From positions 1-64,000 of the forward strand of contig NZ_PJIN01000005.1 in assembly GCF_002929705.1 (NCBI RefSeq): a DNA stretch of 64,000 nt, given 5' to 3'. The notes below the pieces were generated by a model, which searched no databases, had not been told where the DNA came from, and saw only the letters and a program-made list of their open reading frames with translations. This document shows, one piece after another, positions 18,359 through 26,450 of the stretch. Position 1 is the stretch's first letter. Every line of letters begins with the position of its first letter. The DNA comes from Arthrobacter sp. N199823 (GTDB lineage Bacteria > Actinomycetota > Actinomycetes > Actinomycetales > Micrococcaceae). A program made the position numbers and the translations under genes.

Positions 18359-18937
18359 GTGAGAATCGCTGCCGGCATTCGCGGTACCAACCGAGCGCAA
18401 CGCTTAAGCCTGATTGCCACCATCGGCATTGGCGCCATGGCCTTCACCGGTTGCAGTGCCATCAACCCGCAAAGCACCACCATGGAGGTGGCTGTTTCTG
18501 ATGGCGCACACCTGGACATGGGCCAGCTGGAACTGCGTAACGTGCTGATCATTTCCGAAGCAGCCGGCAAAAGTGGGCACGTTGCAGGAACTTTTTACAA
18601 CGAAGCCGATTCGGACATCACCCTGACCATCAGCGGCGCCCAGGGCGCACAGACCCAGATCACGGTGAAGCCCGGTATTCCGCTGGTCCTGAACAGCGAG
18701 AACGACAAAGCAGTCCTGAGCACCATGGCACAGGGCCCGGGCAGCATGGAAACCATTGAACTACGTCAGTCGGGCGCAGGTTCCGAAACCGCGTCCTTTA
18801 ATGTACCGGTCCTGGATGGCACCTTGGCCGAGTACAAGAACTTGGTCCCGACGACTCCGCCGGTCATCGAAGCGACTACCGAGCCCACGCCGGAAGCTTC
18901 CGCTACTCCTAGCGCTGAAGCCACGGTTGCTCCCTAA
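18359..18937 (+). CDS. Small secreted lipoprotein, function unknown
   Basis: A 192-residue protein with a lipoprotein signal peptide (hydrophobic stretch ending MAFTGC, cysteine near residue 30), a beta-rich domain of about 120 residues, and a Pro/Thr/Glu/Ala-rich tail. It starts with GTG behind GAGGAG (18342-18347). The fold resembles short extracytoplasmic lipoproteins (copper-chaperone or DUF4352-like), but there are no metal-ligand clusters. It is divergent from carD and followed by a strong terminator, so it is a single-gene unit. I do not assign a function. Confidence 0.8.
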   Translation: MRIAAGIRGTNRAQRLSLIATIGIGAMAFTGCSAINPQSTTMEVAVSDGAHLDMGQLELRNVLIISEAAGKSGHVAGTFYNEADSDITLTISGAQGAQTQITVKPGIPLVLNSENDKAVLSTMAQGPGSMETIELRQSGAGSETASFNVPVLDGTLAEYKNLVPTTPPVIEATTEPTPEASATPSAEATVAP

Positions 18938-18980
18938 GTTAGCTGCACTAGTCTTCAAGCCGCGGCTTTCGTAGCGGCGC

Positions 18981-19023
18981 AGATAGGGCCGGTTGTCATT
19001 GCGACAACCGGCCCTATCTTTTT
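18981..19023 (+). terminator. Rho-independent terminator of the lipoprotein gene
   Basis: AGATAGGGCCGGTTGTC (18981-18997) pairs perfectly with 19003-19019 around a 5-base loop, followed by a T-run to 19023. Confidence 0.92.
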
Positions 19024-19047
19024 CCCAGTGCCACCGGGCTGGCCATT

Positions 19048-19742
19048 TCACCGCCGCTTGGCGCCGTTCTGGTGGCAGGAACCGCAGGCCACCGGGACTG
19101 TAGCCGGATCGCTGCCATCGCCAAAGTCGATAAACCCAATTGTCAGTGCACAGTCATTAAACACGCACAACGCCGAGGTGCCGTTGATGACCGTCGCCGC
19201 GCTGGCAGCGCGCAGATTCGAAGCGCGAGCCGCTGTGACAACCGGCAGGGTGTAGTTAGGTGCCGTGTTCAGCGTGGTGGGCACGCCTCCCGAGCTGGTC
19301 CCGCGGTCCACGAGGTGAACTACTCCGGCCCCCGAGCATCACGTTCAGTGGTCACGGCCATGGCGATGGTGTTTTCACCGGACTTGTTCACGAATCCGTA
19401 GGGGATGGTGGACACGCTCTGCGGACCCACGTTGCCAACCCAGGTGTCTGTGTTCCAACCGTTGACGCAGATGAGGCCCGGGCATAGGACTGACGTGCAT
19501 TTTCAAATTTAGCGTCATTGACCTTCAAAGCAATGACTGTCTCAGTTCCAAAAGAAGTGCAGGGAAACGGCGCTGAAGCCGCTAGCCCGCCTCTTGTGGA
19601 ACGTGTCACGCCAGTCGTCGGTTCCGGTTAGGCGCCAGCAGTGGAACTCACCGGACATTGCCACAGAACTACTTGCAGCTGGAGGATTCTTCGCTACGGC
19701 CGGGCTGGAAAGTGCCATCAGACCCATGGCGGCTGTGGCCAT
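19048..19742 (-). pseudogene. Remnant of a GH35-type beta-galactosidase (C-terminal jelly-roll domains)
   Basis: No single frame is open, but three successive minus-strand frames read as one protein. First FHCWRLTGTDDWRDTF, then TETVIALKVNDAKFENAR (to ~19490), then VNGWNTDTWVGNVGPQS and NKSGENTIAMAVTTE (19470-19345), then VDRGTSSGGVPTTLNTAPNY (19311 onward). The NGW...VGPQ..PxG...GxNTIAxAV pattern is typical of the galactose-binding-like domains at the C-terminus of GH35 beta-galactosidases. At least two single-base shifts are needed, near 19480 and near 19322. The catalytic barrel is absent. This accounts for most of the gene-free 19021-19800. Confidence 0.68.
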
Positions 19743-19800
19743 GATGGCGGTGGGTCTGATGGCCGTCGGCGCGATTTCCAGCGCTTAATACTGTTCAGTT

Positions 19801-20481
19801 CTAGGGTTCGAGCTTGTAGCCCAAGCCTCGAACCGTGACCAAATGCAGTGGGTTGGCAGGGTCCAGTTCAATTTTGCTGCGCAGTCGCTTTACGTGCACA
19901 TCCAGGGTCTTGGTGTCCCCCACGTAGTCCGATCCCCACACCCTGTCGATCAGCTGCCCGCGGGTCAGGACCTTGCCGGCATTGCGGAGCAACATTTCCA
20001 ACAGCTCAAATTCCTTCAGCGGGAAGGAGACATTTTCTCCCCGCACGCTGACAACGTGGCGCTCCACATCCATCCGCACCGGCCCGGCGTTCACGGTGGA
20101 ATCCATGAGCTCTTCCGGTTCACCCTGACGGCGGAGCACGGCCCTGATCCGGGCAATGAGTTCACGGGAGGAATAGGGCTTGGTGACGTAGTCATCGGCG
20201 CCCAGTTCCAGCCCCACCACCTTGTCAATCTCCGAGTCCTTCGCCGTGAGCATGATGATGGGAACGCTGGAGCGCTGCCGCAAATGCTTGCACACCTCGG
20301 TTCCGCTCATACCCGGCAACTGCAGGTCCAACAGGACCAAATCGGCGCCGGAGCGCTCAAATTCGACCAGTGCATCGAGGCCGTTGTCCACAACCGAGAC
20401 CTCATAGCCTTCCTTGGACAGCAGGAATGACAATGGATCGCTAATGGAATCCTCGTCTTCAACAATCAAAACTCTGCTCAC
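19801..20481 (-). CDS. regX3: Two-component response regulator RegX3 (phosphate)
   Basis: A 226-residue OmpR/PhoB-type regulator. The receiver domain holds acidic residues at 8-9, phospho-acceptor Asp52 (LLDLQLPG), the Thr in MLTAKDS and the Lys in YVTKPYS. The winged-helix domain ends VTVRGLGYKLEP. Paired with SenX3, it controls phosphate-starvation genes through GTTCACC-type PHO boxes, one of which lies upstream of this pair. It starts with GTG, 15 bases after senX3. Confidence 0.93.
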   Translation of the reverse strand: MSRVLIVEDEDSISDPLSFLLSKEGYEVSVVDNGLDALVEFERSGADLVLLDLQLPGMSGTEVCKHLRQRSSVPIIMLTAKDSEIDKVVGLELGADDYVTKPYSSRELIARIRAVLRRQGEPEELMDSTVNAGPVRMDVERHVVSVRGENVSFPLKEFELLEMLLRNAGKVLTRGQLIDRVWGSDYVGDTKTLDVHVKRLRSKIELDPANPLHLVTVRGLGYKLEP

Positions 20482-20496
20482 GCTCGTTGCGCTCCT

Positions 20497-21789
20497 TTAG
20501 ATCAAGCCTGGGTGCCGGTCGGCGTGGGGGTACTTACCGCCGTCGGACGATTGGTTGGAAAGTTGGGGCAGCCGCACGGTGAAGGTGGAGCCCAATTTGG
20601 GGGCAGACCACAGTGTCACCTCACCGCCGTGGTTGCTGATGATGTGCTTGACAATGCTCAGGCCTAGGCCCGTGCCGCCGGTGTGGCGCGAGCGGGCGGC
20701 ATCCACCCGGTAGAAGCGCTCGAAGATGCGGTCCTGTTCGGAGGGACTCAGTCCGTCACCTTGATCGGAGATACTGATGGAGACCACGTCCGCGTCCACC
20801 GAAACACCGATTCCCACTTGAGTATTTTCCGGGGAGTACCGCACGGCGTTGTCGATCAAGTTACGCAGGGCTGTCACCAGCTGGGAGCGGTCTCCGTAAA
20901 TCAGCGCGGAATGGCGCGGACCCTGCGCGATGGTGATGTTCCGGCTCTGGGCCGGCAACCGGGTGCGGTCCACGGCCTCGGCGATGACGTCGTTGATGTC
21001 CACATCGGTACCGACCAACGCCACGTCCTTACCCTGCACGCGTGAAAGCTCGATGATGTCTTGGACCAGGGCTGCGAGCCGGGCCGATTCGGTCATCATG
21101 CGTGAGGCGAAACGGCGGACCGTGGCCTGATCTTCCGGAGCAGATTCCAGCGCCTCAGCCAGAAGCGAGATGGCACCGACAGGCGTTTTTAGCTCGTGCG
21201 ACACGTTGGCCACGAAGTCGTTACGGACCGCCTCGGTGCGGGCAATCTCGGTCCGGTCATCAGCCAGGAGCAGGATGTACTCCTCCCCCAGCGGGGCCAC
21301 GCGTACCTGAATCACCAGCGTTCCTTGGCCGGGTGCCGCCATGGCTGAGTGGTGCGCAGCCGGTGCCGTTTCCACTGCCGTGGCCATTCCATTCGGGGCC
21401 GTTGGGGCTGCGCCGTACGGGGATGGCAAAGGGGCTGCGCTGGGCAGGATGACGCGCGGCAAGATGAGATCGCGCTCTTCAATGACGCCGTCGTGGCGCA
21501 CTCGGTGGGCCAGTTCAATAAGTTCCTGGTGGACCACTGTGTGCCCTCGCACCAATCCGAAGGCGTAAGCTCCGGGACTGGCCCGCACCACGCCGTCGAC
21601 CGTGTCAATAACGATGTAGGCCTTGCCCACCACGGAGAGCACCTCGGCGGCACCGTCGGGCAGGGTGGGCTCGCCAATGTCCACAGTGAGTTTGCGCGAG
21701 CGCTCGCTGATACCGAATGCGAGCATGCCAAATACACCAAGGGTCAGGCCAATAAGCCCGGCCACAACTCCAACCAACAAGGGATCCAC
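20497..21789 (-). CDS. senX3: Sensor histidine kinase SenX3 (phosphate)
   Basis: A 430-residue kinase with one N-terminal membrane segment (LLVGVVAGLIGLTLGVFGML), a PAS-like region, the H-box NVSHELKTPVG (His ~198), N-box NLIDNAVRYS, and G-boxes DQGDGLS and GGTGLGLSI. Phosphate status is thought to reach it through the Pst transporter and PhoU. The PAS region holds an Ala/Pro-rich insertion of about 40 residues (around LPSPYGAAPTAPNGMATAV) that looks like a flexible loop. The start is GTG. It is divergent from phoU. Confidence 0.92.
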   Translation of the reverse strand: MDPLLVGVVAGLIGLTLGVFGMLAFGISERSRKLTVDIGEPTLPDGAAEVLSVVGKAYIVIDTVDGVVRASPGAYAFGLVRGHTVVHQELIELAHRVRHDGVIEERDLILPRVILPSAAPLPSPYGAAPTAPNGMATAVETAPAAHHSAMAAPGQGTLVIQVRVAPLGEEYILLLADDRTEIARTEAVRNDFVANVSHELKTPVGAISLLAEALESAPEDQATVRRFASRMMTESARLAALVQDIIELSRVQGKDVALVGTDVDINDVIAEAVDRTRLPAQSRNITIAQGPRHSALIYGDRSQLVTALRNLIDNAVRYSPENTQVGIGVSVDADVVSISISDQGDGLSPSEQDRIFERFYRVDAARSRHTGGTGLGLSIVKHIISNHGGEVTLWSAPKLGSTFTVRLPQLSNQSSDGGKYPHADRHPGLI

Positions 21790-21848
21790 ACCACAACCCT
21801 AAGCGCTGGGCGAGGCATTTTAGGCAAATACGACACAATGAAGGCCGC

Positions 21849-21866
21849 GTTCAACTAACGTTCACC
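21849..21866 (+). promoter_or_regulatory. PHO box (RegX3 operator) between senX3 and phoU
   Basis: GTTCAAC (21849-21855), TAAC, GTTCACC (21860-21866) form the two-repeat, 11-base-period PHO box known from Streptomyces PhoP and mycobacterial RegX3 targets. It lies ~60 bases upstream of senX3 and ~85 upstream of phoU, placing both under phosphate control or autoregulation. Confidence 0.75.
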
Positions 21867-21951
21867 TAGTCGTGCCACACAGTTCATATACGCGTGGCAT
21901 GCTGGAGCTCACTAGAGGCCCTCTTTGGGCTGCCCTTGAAAGGAACTACGC

Positions 21952-22614
21952 GTGCGTAAAGTATTCCAGGCCGAGCTTCACCAAATAGGTGAGGGGCTTA
22001 TTGAGATCTCCGAGTTGGTCGGCGAAGCCGCAAAGAAGGCATCAGCAGCGTTCGCCGCAGCCGATCTTCAGAGCGCCCAGGAAGTCATCGCCGCCGATGC
22101 CCGGATCGATTTCTTGCAAAATGACCTCGACGAACGTGCCATCGACGTTCTGGCGTTGCAGGGACCTGTTGCCAGTGACTTGCGCATGATTGTTGGCTCC
22201 CTGCGCATGAGCGCTTCGCTGGAACGCATGGGTGATCTGGCCCGCCACATTGCCCAGCTGACCCGCTTGCGTTACCCCAACCCGGTGATCCCGGCGCCCC
22301 TGACGGAGACTTTCGCCGAACTGGCGCGCCTGGACATCTTGATTGCCGAGAAGGTTACCGAGCTGTTGGACTCCCGCGACTTGGACCTGGTGGGCGATAT
22401 TTCCACCGCCAAGATTGCCATCAACAAGCTCCACAAGTCCGTGTTCGCCGTCATGGGCGCGCCCGAGTGGAACGAATCCTCCGCGACCACGGTGGATGTC
22501 ACCCTGGCCAGCCGCTACTTTGAGCGCTTCGGCGACCATGGCGTGTCTGTGGCCCGCAAGGTTTCCTACTTGGTCACCGGCGAATGGCAGCCCGAGGATT
22601 TCCTGGCCGGCTAA
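21952..22614 (+). CDS. phoU: Phosphate-signalling protein PhoU
   Basis: A 220-residue, all-helical protein with two PhoU repeats. PhoU links the Pst phosphate transporter to SenX3 and keeps the Pho regulon off when phosphate is plentiful. It starts with GTG after GAAAGGAA. It is divergent from senX3-regX3 with a PHO box in the gap. No pst genes lie in this window. Confidence 0.94.
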   Translation: MRKVFQAELHQIGEGLIEISELVGEAAKKASAAFAAADLQSAQEVIAADARIDFLQNDLDERAIDVLALQGPVASDLRMIVGSLRMSASLERMGDLARHIAQLTRLRYPNPVIPAPLTETFAELARLDILIAEKVTELLDSRDLDLVGDISTAKIAINKLHKSVFAVMGAPEWNESSATTVDVTLASRYFERFGDHGVSVARKVSYLVTGEWQPEDFLAG

Positions 22615-22636
22615 TTCCGCGTTTGCTATCGACAAA

Positions 22637-22700
22637 AATGAGCCCGACCCCGCCTTATGATCCCGGTATTCCCGGGTCGTAAAGCGGGGTCGGGCTCATT
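22637..22700 (+). terminator. Long hairpin after phoU
   Basis: AATGAGCCCGACCCCGC (22637-22653) pairs perfectly with 22684-22700, and the loop holds an inner CCCGG...CCGGG stem. TTG follows but there is no long T-run. Confidence 0.75.
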
Positions 22701-22745
22701 GTTGGTGATTCGGGTTCCGGAAAGAGTAGCGGCCCGGAAAAGCAG

Positions 22746-22790
22746 GACGGCGGTTGCTTACGTTCACATGGAACGCAAGCAACCGCCGTC
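22746..22790 (-). terminator. Hairpin terminator of gpmA
   Basis: A 20-bp stem (22746-22765 with 22771-22790, one mismatch) around ACATG. On the minus strand it is followed by CTTTTCC. It sits between gpmA and the facing phoU terminator. Confidence 0.75.
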
Positions 22791-22832
22791 GACCTTTAAA
22801 TACCGGACTTTAAGCGCAGTGCTAGAAGTACG

Positions 22833-23579
22833 TTACTTCTTGCCCTGGTTGGCTACAGCCTGGATGGAAGCGGCTGCGGCTTCCGGGTCCAGGTACTTGC
22901 CGCCGGGGGTGATGGGGGCGAAGTTCTCATCCAGTTCGTAGACCAACGGGATGCCCGTGGGGATGTTCAGGGAGGCGATGGCGTCATCGGAGATGCCGTC
23001 GAGGTGCTTGACGAGGGCGCGCAGCGAGTTGCCGTGAGCCGTGACCAGAACCGTCTTGCCGGCCTTGAGGTCAACCTTGATGTCTGATTCCCAGTACGGG
23101 AGCAGACGGACTAGGACGTCCTTGAGGCACTCGGTGCGCGGCAGGGCGTCGCCCAGATCTGCGTAACGGGGATCGTGGGCCTGGGAGAACTCGCTGTCAT
23201 CGGACAGGGGCGGCGGCGGGGTGTCGTAGCTGCGGCGCCAGGTCATGAACTGCTCTTCGCCATACTCGGCCAAGGTCTGAGCCTTGTCCTTGCCCTGCAA
23301 CGCGCCATAGTGGCGCTCGTTCAGGCGCCAGTCACGCTTGACGTCGATCCAGCCGCGGTCGGCCTTATCCAAAGCAATGTTGGCGGTGTTAATGGCACGC
23401 TTGAGGCGCGAGGTGTAGAGCACGTCGGGGAGGATGTTGTTCTCCACCAGCAGCTCGCCGCCGCGAGCGGCTTCGGCGAGACCCTGCTCGTTCAGGTCTA
23501 CATCCACCCATCCGGTGAACAGGTTCTTGGCGTTCCACTCACTGTGGCCATGGCGTAGCAAAATCAGCGTATAAGTCAT
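22833..23579 (-). CDS. gpmA: 2,3-bisphosphoglycerate-dependent phosphoglycerate mutase
   Basis: A 248-residue glycolytic mutase interconverting 3- and 2-phosphoglycerate. The phospho-histidine motif [10 protein letters not shown] has its His near residue 10. [12 protein letters not shown] and [17 protein letters not shown] carry the other active-site residues. Length and motifs are normal. It is transcribed alone, convergent with phoU and divergent from the methyltransferase gene. Confidence 0.96.
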   Translation of the reverse strand: MTYTLILLRHGHSEWNAKNLFTGWVDVDLNEQGLAEAARGGELLVENNILPDVLYTSRLKRAINTANIALDKADRGWIDVKRDWRLNERHYGALQGKDKAQTLAEYGEEQFMTWRRSYDTPPPPLSDDSEFSQAHDPRYADLGDALPRTECLKDVLVRLLPYWESDIKVDLKAGKTVLVTAHGNSLRALVKHLDGISDDAIASLNIPTGIPLVYELDENFAPITPGGKYLDPEAAAASIQAVANQGKK

Positions 23580-23818
23580 GCTTTCATCCTACCGGGCACT
23601 GCTGCACGGCCCGAAATACTACGCCGCACTGGACCTGCGCACAGTTAGCCGGCCATGAGACGCAGCTCTTGAAGTGGCGCACCATAGCGCCGAAACGGTA
23701 CGCAGAAGCAAACAAGGGACACGCAGAATGCCGGGAAAATGGCTGTAAGAGCGGTGAGTGCGGTGATAGTTGCCACGAAAGTCAGGACGCACACCAAGTG
23801 GCGTTTACGCTTAATACC

Positions 23819-24685
23819 GTGGTTCAACGTGCTCAGCGGGTCAAAGCGGCTTCCAACGACCCCGCGGTCCGTGCCGCACGCCAGCGCAACAAACCTTTTG
23901 GGAACGTCACCCGCGGCACCACCAACCCGAACCGGCTGCGTCGCGTAGACCGTTGGCTGGCCGGCCCCCAAGCGTGGCGCCTGCGCACCGAGAACAATCC
24001 GCTGGTTGTTGACTTAGGTTACGGCGGCTCCCCCGCAACGGCCGTTGAGCTGTATTCCCGCATCCATGCCGTCTGCCCCAGCGCCCATGTCACGGGCATC
24101 GAAATTGAACCTGAGCGCGTCCGCATCGCCAAGCCCTTGGAGCACGACGGCCTGGATTTCTTAGTGGGCGGCTTTGAAGTTCCCGTCCCCGGCAAGGCCA
24201 CCATGGTGCGTGCCTTCAACGTGCTGCGCCAGTACGACGAGGCCGATGTGCGCCTCATCTGGGCCACAGTCTGTTCGCGCCTCACGGAGCACGGCATCTT
24301 CGTGGACGGCACCTGCGATGAGATTGGCCGCCGCAGCACGTGGGTTGCCCTCGGCGCAGAAGGGCCGCAATCCCTGACAATTTCCCTGCGTTTTGGCGGC
24401 TTTGAGCTCCCCAGCGACGTGGCCGAGAGGCTGCCCAAGGCGCTCATCCACCACAATATGCCTGGCGAAAAAATCCACGGCTTCTTACAGGCGCTGGACA
24501 AGCACTGGCTTTCCGGGGCGCAGCTAGCCTCCTTCGGCAACCGTCAGCGCTGGCTGCGCATGTGCAAAGCCATGTACGACGACGGCTGGCCAGTTGTGCG
24601 CGCACCCTCGCGTTGGCGGTTGGGTGAGTTAACCGTGGCGTGGGCTGCGGTTGACCCGGCGGCAACGATCAACGTCACTAGCTAG
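23819..24685 (+). CDS. Class I SAM-dependent methyltransferase, substrate unknown
   Basis: The Rossmann motif I VVDLGYGGSPATA and a following acidic strand end (GIEIEPERV) mark a class I methyltransferase. The C-terminal half does not point to a substrate. The frame is open back to 23669 but its first 50 residues look unlike protein (Cys/His/Gly-rich), so I prefer GTG 23819, beginning VVQRAQRVKAASNDP, which gives 288 residues. An upstream in-frame GTG at 23798 is an alternative. It is divergent from gpmA. Confidence 0.75.
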   Translation: MVQRAQRVKAASNDPAVRAARQRNKPFGNVTRGTTNPNRLRRVDRWLAGPQAWRLRTENNPLVVDLGYGGSPATAVELYSRIHAVCPSAHVTGIEIEPERVRIAKPLEHDGLDFLVGGFEVPVPGKATMVRAFNVLRQYDEADVRLIWATVCSRLTEHGIFVDGTCDEIGRRSTWVALGAEGPQSLTISLRFGGFELPSDVAERLPKALIHHNMPGEKIHGFLQALDKHWLSGAQLASFGNRQRWLRMCKAMYDDGWPVVRAPSRWRLGELTVAWAAVDPAATINVTS

Positions 24686-24747
24686 GAACGCCCTAGGCGG
24701 ACAGCATTCAGGCAAGACAAACTGACAATGTGTAGCCAGGCACTGGT

Positions 24748-25107
24748 TTACCAGGAAGACCCGCGGTTTTGTCCGCCTTTGCCGCGGCCCCGAATCTGGA
24801 CCAAGGCAGGACGGACATCGGCCAGATAGACCCCTGCTGCGGTGACGCCACCCAGGGTCAACAACATCATCATGCCCATGGGCGGGACCGTCAGATTCGT
24901 GATGGGGCCAATGATGTAGAGGAAGCCAAAGAAGCTGGCACCGCCGGTCATAGCCGTCCAGAACGTCTTATTCCGCTTGTAAACGCGTTCAAAAGCTGCA
25001 GGCGGGGTGCGCACGCAGTCGGCAAAAGCCCACACCTGAATACCGAACGCCAGTAGGCCCAAGGCCACCAGAATGAAGAACTCCACAAGATTCAAAAGGT
25101 TAGACAC
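24748..25107 (-). CDS. DUF2516 family membrane protein
   Basis: A 119-residue protein with three hydrophobic segments (VEFFILVALGLLAFGIQVWAF, GASFFGFLYIIGPI and MGMMMLLTLGGVTAAGVYL) and a conserved polar loop after the first (DCVRTPPAAFERVYKRNKTF). It matches the actinobacterial DUF2516 family, whose role is unknown. It ends in a basic Gly/Arg tail. It lies 9 bases after the metB-like gene, so is probably co-transcribed. Confidence 0.85.
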   Translation of the reverse strand: MSNLLNLVEFFILVALGLLAFGIQVWAFADCVRTPPAAFERVYKRNKTFWTAMTGGASFFGFLYIIGPITNLTVPPMGMMMLLTLGGVTAAGVYLADVRPALVQIRGRGKGGQNRGSSW

Positions 25108-25116
25108 AGGCCCAGC

Positions 25117-26325
25117 TTACAGTCCTGAACTGGATTCCGTCTGTGAATCCGGGGCTACGGAAACCAGAGCCAGGGCCTGCGCAAGATCTGCCCAGAGATC
25201 TTCGACGTTTTCAATACCCACGCTCAGTCGCAGGAGGTTCGCCGGGACGGACGTGGGCTCATTGGCATGACGGCGGCGCCGTTCGATGAGCGATTCCACT
25301 CCACCGAGTGACGTGGCAGGTGTCCAGAGTCGCAGCGCCTCGACGAGGGCGTGAGCCGCCTCTTCGCCACCGGCAACTTCAATGCAAAGGATGGATCCAA
25401 AACCACTCATTTGTGCCTTTGCCCGTAGGTGACCTGGGTCAGAAGGCAACCCTGGGAACAAAACCTTCTCAACGCCGTCGTGCATGTCCAGACGACTGGC
25501 CAGCTCCAGAGCACTGGTCTGCGAGCGCTCCACACGCAGGGCCAGAGTGCGCAAGCCACGCAGCGCCAGCCAGGCCTCGAACGGTCCGGCGATGGCTCCG
25601 TGGATGGATCGGTGGTGCAGCAGCTGGGCACGAACCTCGGCGTTGGAGGTGGCCAGGGCACCCATGATGACGTCGGAATGGCCGGCCAGGTACTTGGTCA
25701 CCGAGTGCAGCACAATGTCCGAGCCGAGCGCCAACGGCCGTTGCACCAGGGGGGTGGAGAAGGTGTTGTCGGTGACTACTAGCGCTCCTACGGCCGCGGC
25801 GGATCGACAGAGAACCTGCATATCCGCCACCTCCAGCATGGGGTTGGTGGGACTTTCCAGCCAGAGCATGCTGGCCGCCTTCTCCCCTGAACCGGTGAGG
25901 GCTGCGATGACGTCGTCATTGTTGGCGATGTCCACCGTCCGCAACGTGAAGGAACCCTTGGCGGCCATCTCCTGCGCCATGACCAGCGCACCCTGGTAGG
26001 AGTGGATCGGCATGACCAGCACGCCACCATTCGGGATCAGGGACAGGGCCGCGGACACTGCTGCCAGCCCCGAACTGAAGATGAGCGCAGGCAGCGTTGC
26101 CCCCTCCAACTGTGCCAGCGCGTCCTCCAGCGGATCCCAGGTGGGGTTGGAGTAGCGCCCATAGGCCCGGTCGCCGTCTACAACGGTTCCTGTGCCCACA
26201 TACGTGGAGGAGAGCACAATGGGCGGGTTGACTGGTGCGTCGTGCTCGCGGGCGGGGCGCCCGGCTGCCACCACGACGGTGTCGGGGCTGAGGTGCTCGG
26301 GGTGATCTGCAGGCTGGTACGTCAT
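25117..26325 (-). CDS. metB: Cystathionine gamma-synthase-type PLP enzyme
   Basis: A 402-residue Cys/Met-metabolism PLP enzyme. The lysine that binds PLP is in [13 protein letters not shown] (near residue 210). Further motifs are [24 protein letters not shown], and [12 protein letters not shown] near the C-terminus. It could condense an activated homoserine with cysteine, or act as a cystathionine gamma-lyase; sequence alone does not separate them. TACTCT on the minus strand ends 6 bases before the ATG, so the mRNA is probably leaderless. DUF2516 follows. Confidence 0.85.
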   Translation of the reverse strand: MTYQPADHPEHLSPDTVVVAAGRPAREHDAPVNPPIVLSSTYVGTGTVVDGDRAYGRYSNPTWDPLEDALAQLEGATLPALIFSSGLAAVSAALSLIPNGGVLVMPIHSYQGALVMAQEMAAKGSFTLRTVDIANNDDVIAALTGSGEKAASMLWLESPTNPMLEVADMQVLCRSAAAVGALVVTDNTFSTPLVQRPLALGSDIVLHSVTKYLAGHSDVIMGALATSNAEVRAQLLHHRSIHGAIAGPFEAWLALRGLRTLALRVERSQTSALELASRLDMHDGVEKVLFPGLPSDPGHLRAKAQMSGFGSILCIEVAGGEEAAHALVEALRLWTPATSLGGVESLIERRRRHANEPTSVPANLLRLSVGIENVEDLWADLAQALALVSVAPDSQTESSSGL

Positions 26326-26337
26326 GTTTTTAGAGTA
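26326..26337 (-). promoter_or_regulatory. Putative leaderless promoter of the metB-like gene (-10 TACTCT)
   Basis: On the minus strand TACTCT (26337-26332) is followed by six bases (AAAAAC) and then the ATG. This is the TAnnnT-N6-start spacing of actinobacterial leaderless genes. No clear -35. Confidence 0.5.
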
Positions 26338-26415
26338 GTCCGACTGTTCCCTGCGGCAGGAATTTCATGACGCGGTCATGGGTGGATTTATGACAGCTCA
26401 ACCCACCTCTCAGTT

Positions 26416-26444
26416 TTGATAATGATTCTCATTAACGTTAGCAT
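26416..26444 (+). promoter_or_regulatory. Leaderless promoter of aztD copy 1 overlapped by a Zur-like box
   Basis: TTGATA (-35, 26416-26421), 17 bases, TAGCAT (-10, 26439-26444), six bases, then ATG 26451. The box TGATAATGATTCTCATTAA (26417-26435) covers the -35 and spacer, an arrangement in which a zinc-loaded Zur would block polymerase. The same box occurs at 28648-28666. Confidence 0.75.
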
Positions 26445-26450
26445 CGGGCT

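Noticed and set aside
23645-23971. 108-codon minus-strand frame with a hydrophobic stretch between gpmA and the methyltransferase
   Set aside because: It overlaps the conserved N-terminus of the methyltransferase and has an odd Cys-rich composition. Hydrophobicity alone was not enough support.
26338-26415. A SAM-type riboswitch or McbR operator before the metB-like gene
   Set aside because: The leaderless start leaves no 5' leader for a riboswitch, and no palindrome matching a known methionine-regulator site was seen.
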